Source of the DNA: Tricholoma matsutake
Lineage: Eukaryota; Basidiomycota; Agaricomycetes; Agaricales; Tricholomataceae
Direction: 5' to 3'
Assembly (NCBI GenBank): GCA_026075535.2
Contig: AP026540.1
Location: forward strand, 4,898,001-4,962,000
Length of the DNA stretch: 64,000 bases
The notes under the pieces are model-generated. The model had not been told where the DNA came from and did no database searches. It saw only the letters and a list, made by a program, of their open reading frames with translations. Shown here piece by piece: positions 23,826-33,249 of the stretch; the first letter of the stretch is position 1, and each line of letters opens with the position of its first letter. A program made the position numbers and the translations under genes.

Positions 23826-24602
23826 CGCTCCTTGACTTGTTACAACCACCATAAATAGTGGTAAACACCTCTGCTCAACGTTGCACGCGACGTCGACACC
23901 TCAATTTTGGTCCGATTTTCGATCGGATTTCGCCACCACGAACGCTCTTGGCGACTCCAGGCCTGCCCTGATTTGCTAAGAGATCCGTCCATCCGATCTC
24001 TGTGGATGCCCCGGTCACTGTTTTTGACAGTGTCTGCTATTTGTCTCGCTCTCCTGGGCTTCGAGGATCCTGGTTAGGTGAGTGTTGGCAATGAAAGAGT
24101 AGTCTGGGCCCCTATGGGGGCTTAGAGTGGGTGTAGGATGCCTACTTCAACGCTCGCCCAAGTCGTCGCATTCGCTTAGCTGGGGGAGGTCTGGTTCAGG
24201 AGGAGGGACATATTCACTGGATTGTGGGTCGTCTGGGAGGCTTCCTACCTCCATGCTGCGTGAGTTTCTACCTCTAGAGACCTGCTACACTGACTACCCA
24301 TTGGAATACACCATCATTAAAAGGGGCCGGGTGATGGTGCCCCCTGGTGGCTAGGTCAGCGCTCTGGTGGCCGCTACTTACCACCGACTCTCTACCTCCG
24401 GCACTCACACCCTCGAGGTGTTCGGAACCGGGTTCAATTGTCCCTCCCAATCTGCAGCAGGATTTGCGGCCTGTCTGCCCCCTCGGAGCATCTGGAGGCT
24501 GTGTCGGGTGGACCCGGAATTGAGATAAGGGACCGTCTGTTATCGTTAACACGCTACGTATCTTGACTTCTACCGTCATCTACTTGTGCTAAATCATCCT
24601 CA
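23826..24602 (+). promoter_or_regulatory. Structured 5' UTR of the short element (reference copy SE-8)
   Basis: This 777-base leader is conserved in all SE copies. Four hairpins can be drawn: H1 ACCAC (23845-23849) with GTGGT (23858-23862); H2 TCCGAT (23911-23916) with ATCGGA (23922-23927); H3 CACTG (24016-24020) with CAGTG (24028-24032); H4 CACCATCA (24309-24316) with TGATGGTG (24332-24339). H3 and H4 show paired base changes between copies. No TATA-like promoter is evident; an internal promoter is expected for a non-LTR element but is not demonstrated. Confidence 0.6.
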
Positions 24603-25442
24603 ATGCCCTCTGCAAACTGTAGAGCGCGAACTCGACACCAGGCGGCTCATGGCGACCCCCTCCTATACACAAACGCCGACTTCGCCGACTTCGACGACAA
24701 CTACCTCCCAGAGTTTGGACACGTCTCCCTGAGCGGATGGGACTCTGATGTGGCTAACCAGTTCCACAATCTTTGGGCGGAGGATGACTCCTCCGACCTA
24801 CCAGACGACGATGACGGCTCTGCCACAGGCGGAGACGTCGAATTCATCCTGGGTCTCACCGAGCTAGCCTCGCAGGAGATGATAAACCGCTTCTTGGCAT
24901 CACAAGTGATAGCCGATGAGGTGCATGATCTGGCTCTCGAGCTTGGGCTCGAGGCCAACAACAATCAAGAGCTCGGCATCGCCAAGCTCCTCTATCCGGA
25001 GGGGCAGCAGGAGCAATCTGCGCCGCCCCTCCCCACATCACCGGGTTCATCCGCCATCCCAGAGTTGGTGGAGGATGAGCCTCCGTTGTCGAGAGATGAG
25101 AGGGTGGACATAACGTCCACCTCTCATGGCTTTCTACATTTACTGGAGGCTATGACGATTTTCGTCGGTACCGTCCGAGTATCCGCCGTTCCGCTCATTG
25201 AGAGGAACGCATGGCGTCAGATGGCCTGGGAGTTATTCACGACCACCTGGCGATTGTCCGAGCCAATGTCGGCAGAACTAGCAGCTGCCGGATTGCCTCT
25301 CGACCTCACGTCACCGGCAGCCTTCAGGGCTTCCTACGCGGCTAGGCAGGCAGCTCATGCAGAGCTCCATCATGGGGAACCCTCGTCCTCATCACGACGC
25401 CGCTGTCCTCGAGGTCCTCGAGCACAGCAGCGCCGCTACTGA
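24603..25442 (+). CDS. SE-8 protein, 279 aa, subfamily B, function unknown
   Basis: The open frame runs from ATG (24603) to TGA. Order: short basic start (MPSANCRARTRHQ), acidic segment rich in Asp with DDDDGSATGGD, a GLTELASQEMINR stretch, the ELGLEANNNQELG segment, a Pro/Ser linker ending IPELVEDEPPL, then the core VGTVRVSAVPLIERNAWRQ...LFTTTWRLSEPMSAEL, a SPAAFRASY motif and an Arg-rich tail (RRRCPRGPR). It aligns along its length with the subfamily A protein but diverges in the N-terminal half. No enzyme motif is visible. Confidence 0.75.
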   Translation: MPSANCRARTRHQAAHGDPLLYTNADFADFDDNYLPEFGHVSLSGWDSDVANQFHNLWAEDDSSDLPDDDDGSATGGDVEFILGLTELASQEMINRFLASQVIADEVHDLALELGLEANNNQELGIAKLLYPEGQQEQSAPPLPTSPGSSAIPELVEDEPPLSRDERVDITSTSHGFLHLLEAMTIFVGTVRVSAVPLIERNAWRQMAWELFTTTWRLSEPMSAELAAAGLPLDLTSPAAFRASYAARQAAHAELHHGEPSSSSRRRCPRGPRAQQRRY

Positions 25443-26059
25443 AAGGGGGGTGTCACCCCCCCACATCTACTCCCACCAATTAGTTGGTGGCCGATATCGG
25501 GATAGTGGCAGTTTGTCGCTTCCCTCTACCTTCTCCCCGCTGCGGGGGGGACGTTGTTACCGAGTGTATGCCCTCGATGGCATCTGCTCGAAGGGGGCCT
25601 TGGCCCCCTATCCACGGTAGTTCTGGTGAATAACCAGGTGAACAACCAGCTACCACATCTCTGTCACTCATGCGGGAGCGCAGTGATGGTCCACCTCATT
25701 CATCTGGGGTGGTCAATCCTCGCTGGCCAGGAGTATGCAGACGGTTATTCCTCCCGCAAGGGGGGATTTACAGTGAATTAACACGGCCGCGCCTGATCTG
25801 ACTTCGGTTGGATATGTGGCTGGGGGACCATTCTGCACTGGTGGACGAGTTAATGGCTAGCTTCGGGAGGGGGGGCCCCCCTCCAGATTATTGCCTTTCC
25901 TGGCTGAGAGGCCGACGTCTGTGGCACTGCCCACCTAAAGTGGCTAAAACGAGGACCTGGGTAGGATGTGGGTGAGGGGAAGCGTAGTTACAGTAGTACC
26001 CAAGTTTGTATCCTGCTCCGCGGACTGCGATCGAGCCCCGTGTTATAAATTGTTGACCC
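25443..26059 (+). promoter_or_regulatory. 3' UTR of the short element with G/C hairpins and LINE-like tail (reference copy SE-8)
   Basis: Hairpins lie at 25535-25547 (CCCCGCTGCGGGG), 25593-25608 (GGGGGCCTTGGCCCCC), 25750-25765 (CCTCCCGCAAGGGGGG, GCAA loop) and about 25865-25884 (G run pairing with C run). The last ~150 bases contain a CTGAGAGGC block and a terminal block ending TTATAAATTGTTGACCC that also occur in the LINE 3' UTR. These are candidates for recognition by the LINE reverse transcriptase (inference). Confidence 0.6.
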
Positions 26060-27794
26060 AAAAAAAAAAAAAAAAAAAAGGAAGTCAGCAGGGTTCGTTT
26101 CCACCCCAAGGGGAGGACGAACCTGTACCAGGACCTGTCATCTCGATGGTCCATGGACGGTAGGTGAAGGCTTTGCAGCTTTCGGTTTAGATGGGCCAAC
26201 GTGCTGCTGTATGTCAGCCAGCTTGTCGGTAGGAAGTTCAGGGAAGGCCTTGGCTAGTTGCACAAGGCCATCCATGGATGTATTAGGTGTTCGCCCCCCA
26301 GGGAAGCGAGCAACCTGAGCAAAGGTCCCCCTGCCCGAAGGCCTGGTGGACCAGTTCACGGGGGGAGGTGGTTCTCGGCCCCATGATGAAGAGACACCCC
26401 CTGCTGGGGGTTTAGGAAGAGGTCGAGCCCCTTTCGGGCCTCGAGTCCTCGCTGATTGTGAGGGGGGGGGCGTTGCCCATCCCATCCCTCTAGGTACTCC
26501 GTCCTTGGGACGTCGTTGGGATCGTTGGTGATCGTACCTGACCTAGGTCGTTTACTCCCCCCAGCCATCCTGTCTAGTGCTCTCCGGAGCATGGCGCTCC
26601 CGGAGTCGCGATCGAGACCAGCCTTGGCAGCTGCTACCAGCACCGAGCCCAGTTGTTCTGCGATGTTCTGCCGTTCCTCAGCAGTAGGTCTTCTGGATCC
26701 CATCCTGTTTAAGACGATTTGGAATCCTTCCACATATTCCCCCATGTCTTTGGCAAAGGTCTGGGGGCCACTCCAGTCATCGCTTGCCATCTCCGTGTCC
26801 TGAATGACATGGTGGGAAGAAAGATCAGCCCCCTCGTCAGCCCACTGCGAGGCAGGTGTCGAGGGAGTGGCAGGTGGTGCAGGAGACGCAGTAGCATCCC
26901 TGGAGGAAAGTGCTGGCACGCTGAATCATTGTGCCCACGGTGTGACGATACCCGCCCCATACGGGGAGGGGGTTGGAGAACCTCTTTGGGTCCGGTGGGG
27001 ACCCACTGAGGGCATGGCTCCTTGACTTGTTACAACCACTGTAAACAGTGGTAAACACTCCTGCTCGGTGTTGGTAGCAACGTCGAGACTCCAATTTTGG
27101 TCCGATTTTTGATCGGATTTTGCCATCACGAACACTCTCAGCGTCTCCAGGCCTGGCCTGATTTGCTAAGAGATCCGTCCATCCAATCTCTGGGGATGTC
27201 TCAGTCATTGTTTCCAACAGTGACTGCTATCTGTCTCGTTCCCCTTGGCTTCGAGGATCCTGGCTAGGTGAGTGATGTCTATGAAAGAGTAGTCTGGGTC
27301 CCTATGGGGGCTTAGAGTGGGTGTGGGATGCCTGCTTCAATGCTCGCCCAAGTAGAAGCACTCGTTTAGCTGGGGGAGGTCTGGCTTAGGGGGAAGGACG
27401 TTCTTACTGGACTGCTGGTCGTCTTTGAGGCTTCCTGCCTCCATGCTCTGTGAGTTTCTACTACTAGAGACATGCTACACTGACTACCCGTTGGAATACA
27501 CCATCGCTAAAAGGGGCCGGGTGATGGTGCCCCCTGGCGGCTAGGCCTACACCTTGGTGGCCGCTTCTCACCACCATCCCTCTACCTCTGGTGCTCACTC
27601 TTATAGGGTGGTATGACCCGGGTTCAATCTTCTCCCACTAGGCAGCAGGATGTGCGGCTTGCTCGCCCCCTCGGAGCGTTCGGAGGCTGGATCGGGTGGA
27701 CCCAGAATGTAGATAAGGGACCAGCCGTTATCGATTCCACGCTGCATATTTTGATTCTTACCATCATCTACTAGCACTAACACACACTCTCTCA

Positions 27795-28613
27795 ATGCCC
27801 AAACGGCAAACCAGAGTCCAACCACCACATCGGGGTCTATGCGACCCCGTTCTGATCATGGGCGACATCTTTGATGATGACGTCCAAGACTACGACACCC
27901 GGTTCGTGCAAGATGAATTGGAGGTAGCAGCTGCTTTCAGGGCAGCTAGAGATCTATGGGCCGGGGAAGACCTCTCCGACCCTAATGATGATGACGACGA
28001 TCAGGATTCTCTTGCTATGCAGGAGGCCCTCAATTACGCCGAGAGCAGCCCTAAGCTAGCCTCGAGGCAAACGATCGACCGTGTGCTGTGGGCGCAGGAC
28101 GTCCATATCGCACATAAACATTGGACTCGCAGTCTCGAATGCGAGGACATGTATACACAGGAGCTTGGCATGGCCGAGCTCTTCTATCCGGAGGCATCCC
28201 CTGCCCCATTACCGCCTTTGCCCCCCATCCCTGAGTTGGTGGAGGACGAAGTGCCGCTATCTGTGAATGAGAGGTTGGAAATTGAAGCCACCTCTCATGC
28301 CATGCTACACCAACTCGACGCGATGACCATGTTCGTTGGTACCGTCCGTACGTCCGCCGTTCCCCCTGCAGAGAGGAACGCTTGGCGCCAAATGGCCTGG
28401 GAGTTATTCACGACCACTTGGCGACTGTCTGAGATGATGTCGGCGGAACTAGCAGCCGTTCCGACACCTCTCAATCTCACGTCTCCGGCAGCCTTCTGGG
28501 CTTCCTACGCGGCGATGCACACTGCTCAGTCAGAGCCTCAATCTGGGGAACCCTCGTCCCCAGCACGGCACCGTCGTCCTCGAGGTCCTCGTGGACAGCA
28601 GCGCCGCAACTAG
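27795..28613 (+). CDS. SE-9 protein, 272 aa, subfamily A variant
   Basis: The frame is uninterrupted from ATG to TAG. It begins MPKRQTRVQPPHRG and carries an extended acidic run (NDDDDDQDS) compared with SE-10, followed by the usual ASRQTIDRVLWAQD stretch, proline-rich linker, core (VGTVRTSAVPPAERNAWRQ) and basic tail. The N-terminal variant is the one also found in SE-16 and SE-12, so a separate A-lineage exists. Function unknown. Confidence 0.7.
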   Translation: MPKRQTRVQPPHRGLCDPVLIMGDIFDDDVQDYDTRFVQDELEVAAAFRAARDLWAGEDLSDPNDDDDDQDSLAMQEALNYAESSPKLASRQTIDRVLWAQDVHIAHKHWTRSLECEDMYTQELGMAELFYPEASPAPLPPLPPIPELVEDEVPLSVNERLEIEATSHAMLHQLDAMTMFVGTVRTSAVPPAERNAWRQMAWELFTTTWRLSEMMSAELAAVPTPLNLTSPAAFWASYAAMHTAQSEPQSGEPSSPARHRRPRGPRGQQRRN

Positions 28614-29029
28614 TACAGGGGCCTATCCCCCTCTACACTCATGGCCACCAAGTACCAACTGGTGGCCATTATTGGGATGGCGACATGGTGGCGCCTCCCT
28701 ATACCTTCCGCCCACTGCGGGGGGGACGATGTCATCGAGTGCATGCACATGTGTGCATTTGCTCGAGGGGGGCCTTGGCCCCCTACTTACGGCGGTCATG
28801 GTGAATAACCAGGTGAACAACCACCCGCCTTGTTACTGTCACTCGTGCACAACATGGTGATGGTCCACCTCATTTGTCTGGGGTGGTCAATCCTCGTTGG
28901 CTGGAAAAACGCAAACGGTTATTCCTCCCGCAAGGGGGGATTTATGGTGAATTAACACTGCTGCGCCTGGTCTGGCCTTGGTCGGACATGTGGCTGGGGG
29001 ACCGTTTGCTCCAGGGGGCGATCTAACAC

Positions 29030-31250
29030 CGCTCCTTGACTTGTTACAACCACCATAAATAGTGGTAAACACCTCTGCTCAACGTTGCAAGCGACGTCAA
29101 CACTTCAATTTTCGTCCGATTTTCGATCGGATTTCACCATCACGAACGCTCTCGGCGTCTCCAGGCCTACCCTGATTTGCTAAGAGATCCGTCCATCCGA
29201 TCTCCGTGGATGCCCCGGTCATTGTTTTTGACAATGGCTGCTATCTGTCTCGTTCTCCTGGGCTTCGAGGATCCTGACTAGGTGAGTGTTGTTTATGAAA
29301 GAGTAGTCTGGGTCCCTCTGGGGGCTCAGAGTGGGTGTGGGATGCCTGCTTCAACGCTCGCCCAAGTCGACACACTCGTTTAGTTGGGGGAGGTCTGGCT
29401 TAGGGAGAAGGGACGTTATCACTGGATTGCTAGTTGTCTGGGAGGCTTCTAGCCTCCATGCTCTGTGAGTTTCTATTACTAGAGACATGCTACACTGACT
29501 ACCCATTGGAATACACCATCGTTAAAAGGGGCCGGGCGATGGTGCCCCCTGGCGGCTAGGTCGTCACCTTGGTGGCCGCCACTCTCCACCAACTCTCTAC
29601 CTCTGGTGCTCACTCTTCTAGGGTGGTATGACCGGGGTTCAATCTTCTCCCACTGGGTTACAGGATGTGCGGCCTGTCCCCCCCTCGGAGCGTTTGGAGG
29701 CAGTATCGGGTGGACCCGGAATAGAGATAAGGGACCAGCTGTTATCGATGGCACGCTACGTATCTTGATTTCTACTATCACCTACTAGCACTAACTTCCC
29801 CTCTCAATGCCTAAACGGCGAACTAGAGCCCAAACACCACGCTGGGGTCTACACGACCCCTCCCTGATTACGGGCGACATCTACGACGATGGCGTCCAAG
29901 ACTACGACACCCGGTACAATCATGACGATCCGGATGTAGCTACTGCCCTACGGGCAGTTAGAGATCTATGGGCTGGAGAAGACCTCTCCGACCCTGAGGA
30001 TGACGAGGATTCTCTTGCTATGCAGGAGGCCCTCAATTATGCCGAGAGCAGCCCCAAGCTAGCCTCGAGGCAAACGATCGACCGTGTGCTGTGGGCGCAG
30101 GACGTCCATGTTGCACATAAACGATGGACTCGCAGTCTCGAACGCGAGGACATGTACACTCAGGAGCTCGGCATTGCTGAGCTCTTCTATCCGGAGGCAT
30201 CCCCTGCCCCGTTACCGCCTTTGCCCCCCATCCCTGAGCTGGTGGAGGACAAAGTGCCGTTATCTGTGAATGAGAGGCTGGAAATCGAAGCCACCTCTCA
30301 TGCCATGCTACACCAACTCGACGCGATGACCATGTTCGTTGGTACCGTCCGTACGTCCGCCGTTCCCCCTGCAGAGAGGAACGCTTGGTGCCAAATGGCC
30401 TGGGAGTTATTCACGACCACCTGGCGACTGTCTGAGACGATGTCGGCGGAACTAGCAGCCGTTCCAACACCTCTCGACCTCACGTCTCCGGCAGCCTTCC
30501 GGGCTTCCTACGTGGCGGTGCACACCGCTCAATCAGAGCCTCAATCTGGGGAACCCTCGTCCCCAGCACGGCGCCGTCGTCCTCGAGGTCCTCGTGGACA
30601 GCAGCGCCGCAACTAGTACAGGGGTCTATCCCCCTCTACGTTCACGGCCACCAAGTAACTGGTGGCCACTATCGGGATGGTGACATGGTGTCGCTTCCCT
30701 ATACCTTCCCCCCACTGCGGGGGGGACGATGTCATCGAGTGCGTGCACATGGGTGCATTTGCTCGAGGGGGGTCTCGGCCCCCTACTTACGGCGGTCACG
30801 GTGAATAACCAGGTGAACAACCACCTGCCTTGTTACTGTCACTTGTGCACAACACGGTGATGGTCCACCTCATTCGTCTGGGGTGGTCAATCCTCGTTGG
30901 CTGGAAAAACGCAGATGGTTATTCCTCCCGCAAGGGGGGATTTACGGTGAATTAACACTGCTGCGCCTGGTCTGGCCTCGGTCGGACATGTGGCTGGGGG
31001 ACCATTTGCTCCAGGGGGCGATCTAATGGCTAACTTCGGGAGGGGGGGGTGCCCCCTCCAGATTATTGCCTTTCCTGGCTGAGAGGCCAACGTCTGTGGA
31101 ACTGCCCGCCTAAAGGTGGCTAAAACGGGGACCTGAGTGGGAGATGGGCGAGGGGAACGCGTAGATAAAGTAGTACCCAAGTTTGTACCTTGCTCCGCGG
31201 ACTGCGTTCGAGCCCCGCGTTATAAATTCTGATCCAAAAAAAAAAAAAAA
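29030..31250 (+). mobile_element. SE-10, short element of subfamily A, full length, inside SE-9
   Basis: The 5' motif is at 29030 and poly(A) at 31236-31250 follows TTCTGATCC. AGGGGGCGATCTAA at 29013-29026 and 31251-31264 is the target duplication, which lies in the 3' UTR of SE-9. An SE inserted in an SE in the same orientation gives the local appearance of a tandem 3' end. Confidence 0.9.
29807..30616 (+). CDS. SE-10 protein, 269 aa, subfamily A
   Basis: The frame is intact from ATG to TAG. Residues 1-13 are basic, 17-75 acidic (DIYDDGVQDYDTRYNHDDPD and SDPEDDEDS), 130-144 proline-rich, and about 145-235 form the conserved core. The tail 255-268 is Arg-rich (RRRRPRGPRGQQRR). Residue 195 is Cys where the other copies have Arg in NAWRQMAWE, probably a private CpG mutation. 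The charge layout could suit a nucleic-acid-binding accessory protein, but this is inference. Confidence 0.7.
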   Translation: MPKRRTRAQTPRWGLHDPSLITGDIYDDGVQDYDTRYNHDDPDVATALRAVRDLWAGEDLSDPEDDEDSLAMQEALNYAESSPKLASRQTIDRVLWAQDVHVAHKRWTRSLEREDMYTQELGIAELFYPEASPAPLPPLPPIPELVEDKVPLSVNERLEIEATSHAMLHQLDAMTMFVGTVRTSAVPPAERNAWCQMAWELFTTTWRLSETMSAELAAVPTPLDLTSPAAFRASYVAVHTAQSEPQSGEPSSPARRRRPRGPRGQQRRN

Positions 31251-31491
31251 AGGGGGCGATCTAATGGCTAACTTCGGGAGGGGGGGGTGCCCCCTCCAGA
31301 TTATTGCCTTTCCTGGCTGAGAGGCCAATGTCTGTGGCACTGCCTGCCTAAAGTGGCTAAAACGGGGACCTGAGTGGGAGATGGGCGAGGGGAACGCGTA
31401 GATAAAGTAGTACCCAAGTTTGTACCCTCTCCGCGGACTGCGTTCGAGCCCCGCGTTATAAATTCTGATCCAAAAAAAACAAAAAAAAAAA

Positions 31492-31966
31492 CGGGTAGTC
31501 AGTGTAGCATGTCTCTAGTAGTAGAAACTCAAAAAGCATGGAGGCTGGAAGCCCCCCAGGCAACCAGCAATCCAGTGAGAGTGTCCCTGCTCCTAAGCCA
31601 GACCTCCCCCAACTAAGCGAATGCGACGACATGGGCGAGCATTGAAGTAGGCATCCCACACCCACTCTGAGACCCCAGAGGGACCCAGACTACTCTTTCA
31701 TTGACAACACTCACCTAGCCAGGATCCTCGAAGCCCAGGAGAATGAGACAAATAGCAGACACTGTCAGAAACAGTGCCTGAGGCATCCACAGAGATCGGA
31801 TGGATGGATCCCTTAGCAAATCAGGCTATGCCTGGAGACGCCGAGAGCCTTCGTGATGGTGAAATCCGATCGAAAATCGGACAAAAATTGAAGTGTCGAC
31901 GTCGCGTGCAATGTTGAGCAGAGGTGTTTACCACTATTTATGGTGGTTGTAACAAGTCAAGGAGCG
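31492..31966 (-). mobile_element. SE-11, 5' UTR fragment of a short element
   Basis: On the minus strand it runs from the 5' motif (CGCTCCTTGACTTG at 31966) through the first ~475 bases of the 5' UTR to ACTACCCG, where SE-9 poly(A) begins. No ORF is included. It abuts LINE-e ORF2 on the right, so it was probably an antisense insertion into LINE-e whose 3' part has been lost. Confidence 0.7.
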
Positions 31967-32725
31967 CCTGTCGTTCAGGCCCATCGTGCTCCTGAACACT
32001 CTGGGCAAACTAGTCAAAAAGATGTTGTCCAGGCGACTTCAGTTTGATGGAGTCGCACACGAGGCCTTTGAGCAAAATCAGTTTGGAGGCATCGCCCAGC
32101 GTTCCACTGAGGATGCAGGAATTTACCTTACCCATCTTGTGAGGGCAGGCTGGGCCAAAGGGCTCAAAACCAGCGTTGTCGCCTTTGACATCGCCCAATT
32201 CTTCTCCTCCTTGAACCACCAAGTTCTACTGGAGATTATTTCTCGCTTGGGATTCCCTGCGCAAGTAGTGAATTTCTTCCGTTCATACCTGGTCGGTCGC
32301 AAGATGACCTACAAATAGAACGCTTTCTCATCTGGCTCCTTTGCAGCAGATGTGGGAGTGGGACAAGGATCTGCCTTGTCCCCTGTCTTATCGGCGTTAT
32401 ATTTGATGCCCATTATGAAACTCTTCAGAAGAAGCGAAATCGGCAGGGATGTCGATCTCATGTCCTATGTGGATGATGGCACCCTCATCGCCCGCTCCCC
32501 GCAGCTGGAGGACAACCTCCCCCTTCTTAAAAAAGCGTATGGCTGGATTTTCCAGGCATTCACCTCCCTCGGACTTGTTCTCGAACATGACAAGTCTGAG
32601 ATATTTCACTTCTCGAGGGCAAGGAGATTTACTCCCCTACCCATTGATCTCGGTTTTGCCCCCTACACGGGCGATACCCCCCTCAAGCCCAAGGTTACCT
32701 GGAGGTACCTTTGTTTTTTTTTTTT

Positions 32726-33249
32726 GGGTCAAAAGTTTATAACGCGGCGCCCGATCGCAGTCCGCGGTAGAGACATACAAACGAAGTACACTATGCCCAG
32801 CCCAAGTCCTCCTCCTGCTGATCTTCGCACCAACCACCTGGATAACTGCAATGACCACTAAGGGGGCCCCCTTTATCGAGTAAACGGACTTGCCAGTGGT
32901 GGCGTACCGACAACTCGAGCTTGATGATGTCGTGTTCCCCGAATCCCTACGGGTATGAGTGCAAGATTTAGGGGATACTGCCGCCCCGACGTGAGCCTCT
33001 CAGCTCAGAAAGGAAAGCGTAGTCAGCGTCGAAGCTGTAACGCATAACCGACAGCAGATCTAAAAGCGCTCAGGCACCTCCCCGAACCAGTACCTAGTTT
33101 CATGTCCCCCCTCCCTGACAGTCGCTCCTGAACACGGGTGGGCCCCCTTTATGAGGGTTAATGGACTCGTCTGGTGCCCTACAGCCACCCTGACATACCG
33201 ATAACACTAGCCAGAACCAGACGAGGGTCATACACCCTACGCGCACGAC
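32726..33249 (-). promoter_or_regulatory. LINE 3' UTR (LINE-f)
   Basis: This 524-base region is conserved in LINE-d, LINE-g and LINE-h. It holds two copies of a GGGCCCCCTTTAT-containing motif (about 32865-32890 and 33141-33167), a CTGAGAGGC block, and a terminal block CGCGGACTGCGATCGGGCGC...TTATAAA...GACCC before poly(A). The last two blocks are shared with the short element and are the likely RT recognition signal. Confidence 0.6.

Larger units (their letters stand above)
23826..26079 (+). mobile_element. SE-8, short element of subfamily B, full length
   Basis: The 5' motif is at 23826 and poly(A) runs to 26079. AGGAAGTCAGCA at 23811-23822 and 26079-26090 is the target duplication in LINE-c ORF1 (antisense). 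At about 2.25 kb this is a good reference copy: 5' UTR 23826-24602, ORF 24603-25442, 3' UTR 25443-26059. Confidence 0.9.
13187..27016 (-). mobile_element. LINE-c, host copy of the second nest, both ends missing
   Basis: Pieces at 13187-14530, 22042-23822 and 26079-27016 read as one minus-strand LINE from the ORF1 middle to the RT domain of ORF2 once LINE-d (14529-22041) and SE-8 (23826-26079) are removed. Its ORF1 5' end is lost at the SE-9 junction and its 3' half at SE-6 and beyond. GCCGAGGTGGGATT at 14517-14530 and 22042-22055 ties the first two pieces together. Confidence 0.8.
22970..27016 (-). pseudogene. LINE-c ORF1 (27016-26079 and 23822-22970), split by SE-8
   Basis: The C-terminal part (23822-22970) is open and contains the three Cys/His motifs (CQQCWKWGHPTPAC, then CPIC..., then CINCRKNH...). 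The upstream part gives the Pro-rich stretch (SSRDATASPAPPATPSTP) and the RFPGG region, but the two lie in different frames. The shift falls near 26440-26485, at or beside the long G run. SE-8 sits at the DFLDHVR codons. The N-terminal ~60 codons are lost at the SE-9 junction. Confidence 0.7.
27017..31491 (+). mobile_element. SE-9, short element of subfamily A, interrupted by SE-10, with unmatched flanks
   Basis: It starts at 27017 (GGCTCCTTGACTTG, one base off consensus), is interrupted by SE-10 after 29026, and resumes at 31251 to its own poly(A) at 31472-31491, which contains a single C. The left flank is LINE-c ORF1 and the right flank is SE-11, with no shared target duplication. Either the copy is a recombinant of two SE elements or its insertion deleted DNA. 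Confidence 0.75.

Noticed and set aside
24070..24085. Splice-donor-like CTAGGTGAGTG conserved in every SE leader
   Set aside because: No acceptor could be placed consistently, and a sense intron should be lost in a retroelement; the sole leader deletion (SE-14) has other ends.
31200..31235. GTTCGAGCCCC near the 3' end of subfamily A, like a tRNA T arm or B box
   Set aside because: No A box, cloverleaf or acceptor stem fits around it, and other subfamilies have GATCGAGCCCC or GATCGGGCGCC at this place.
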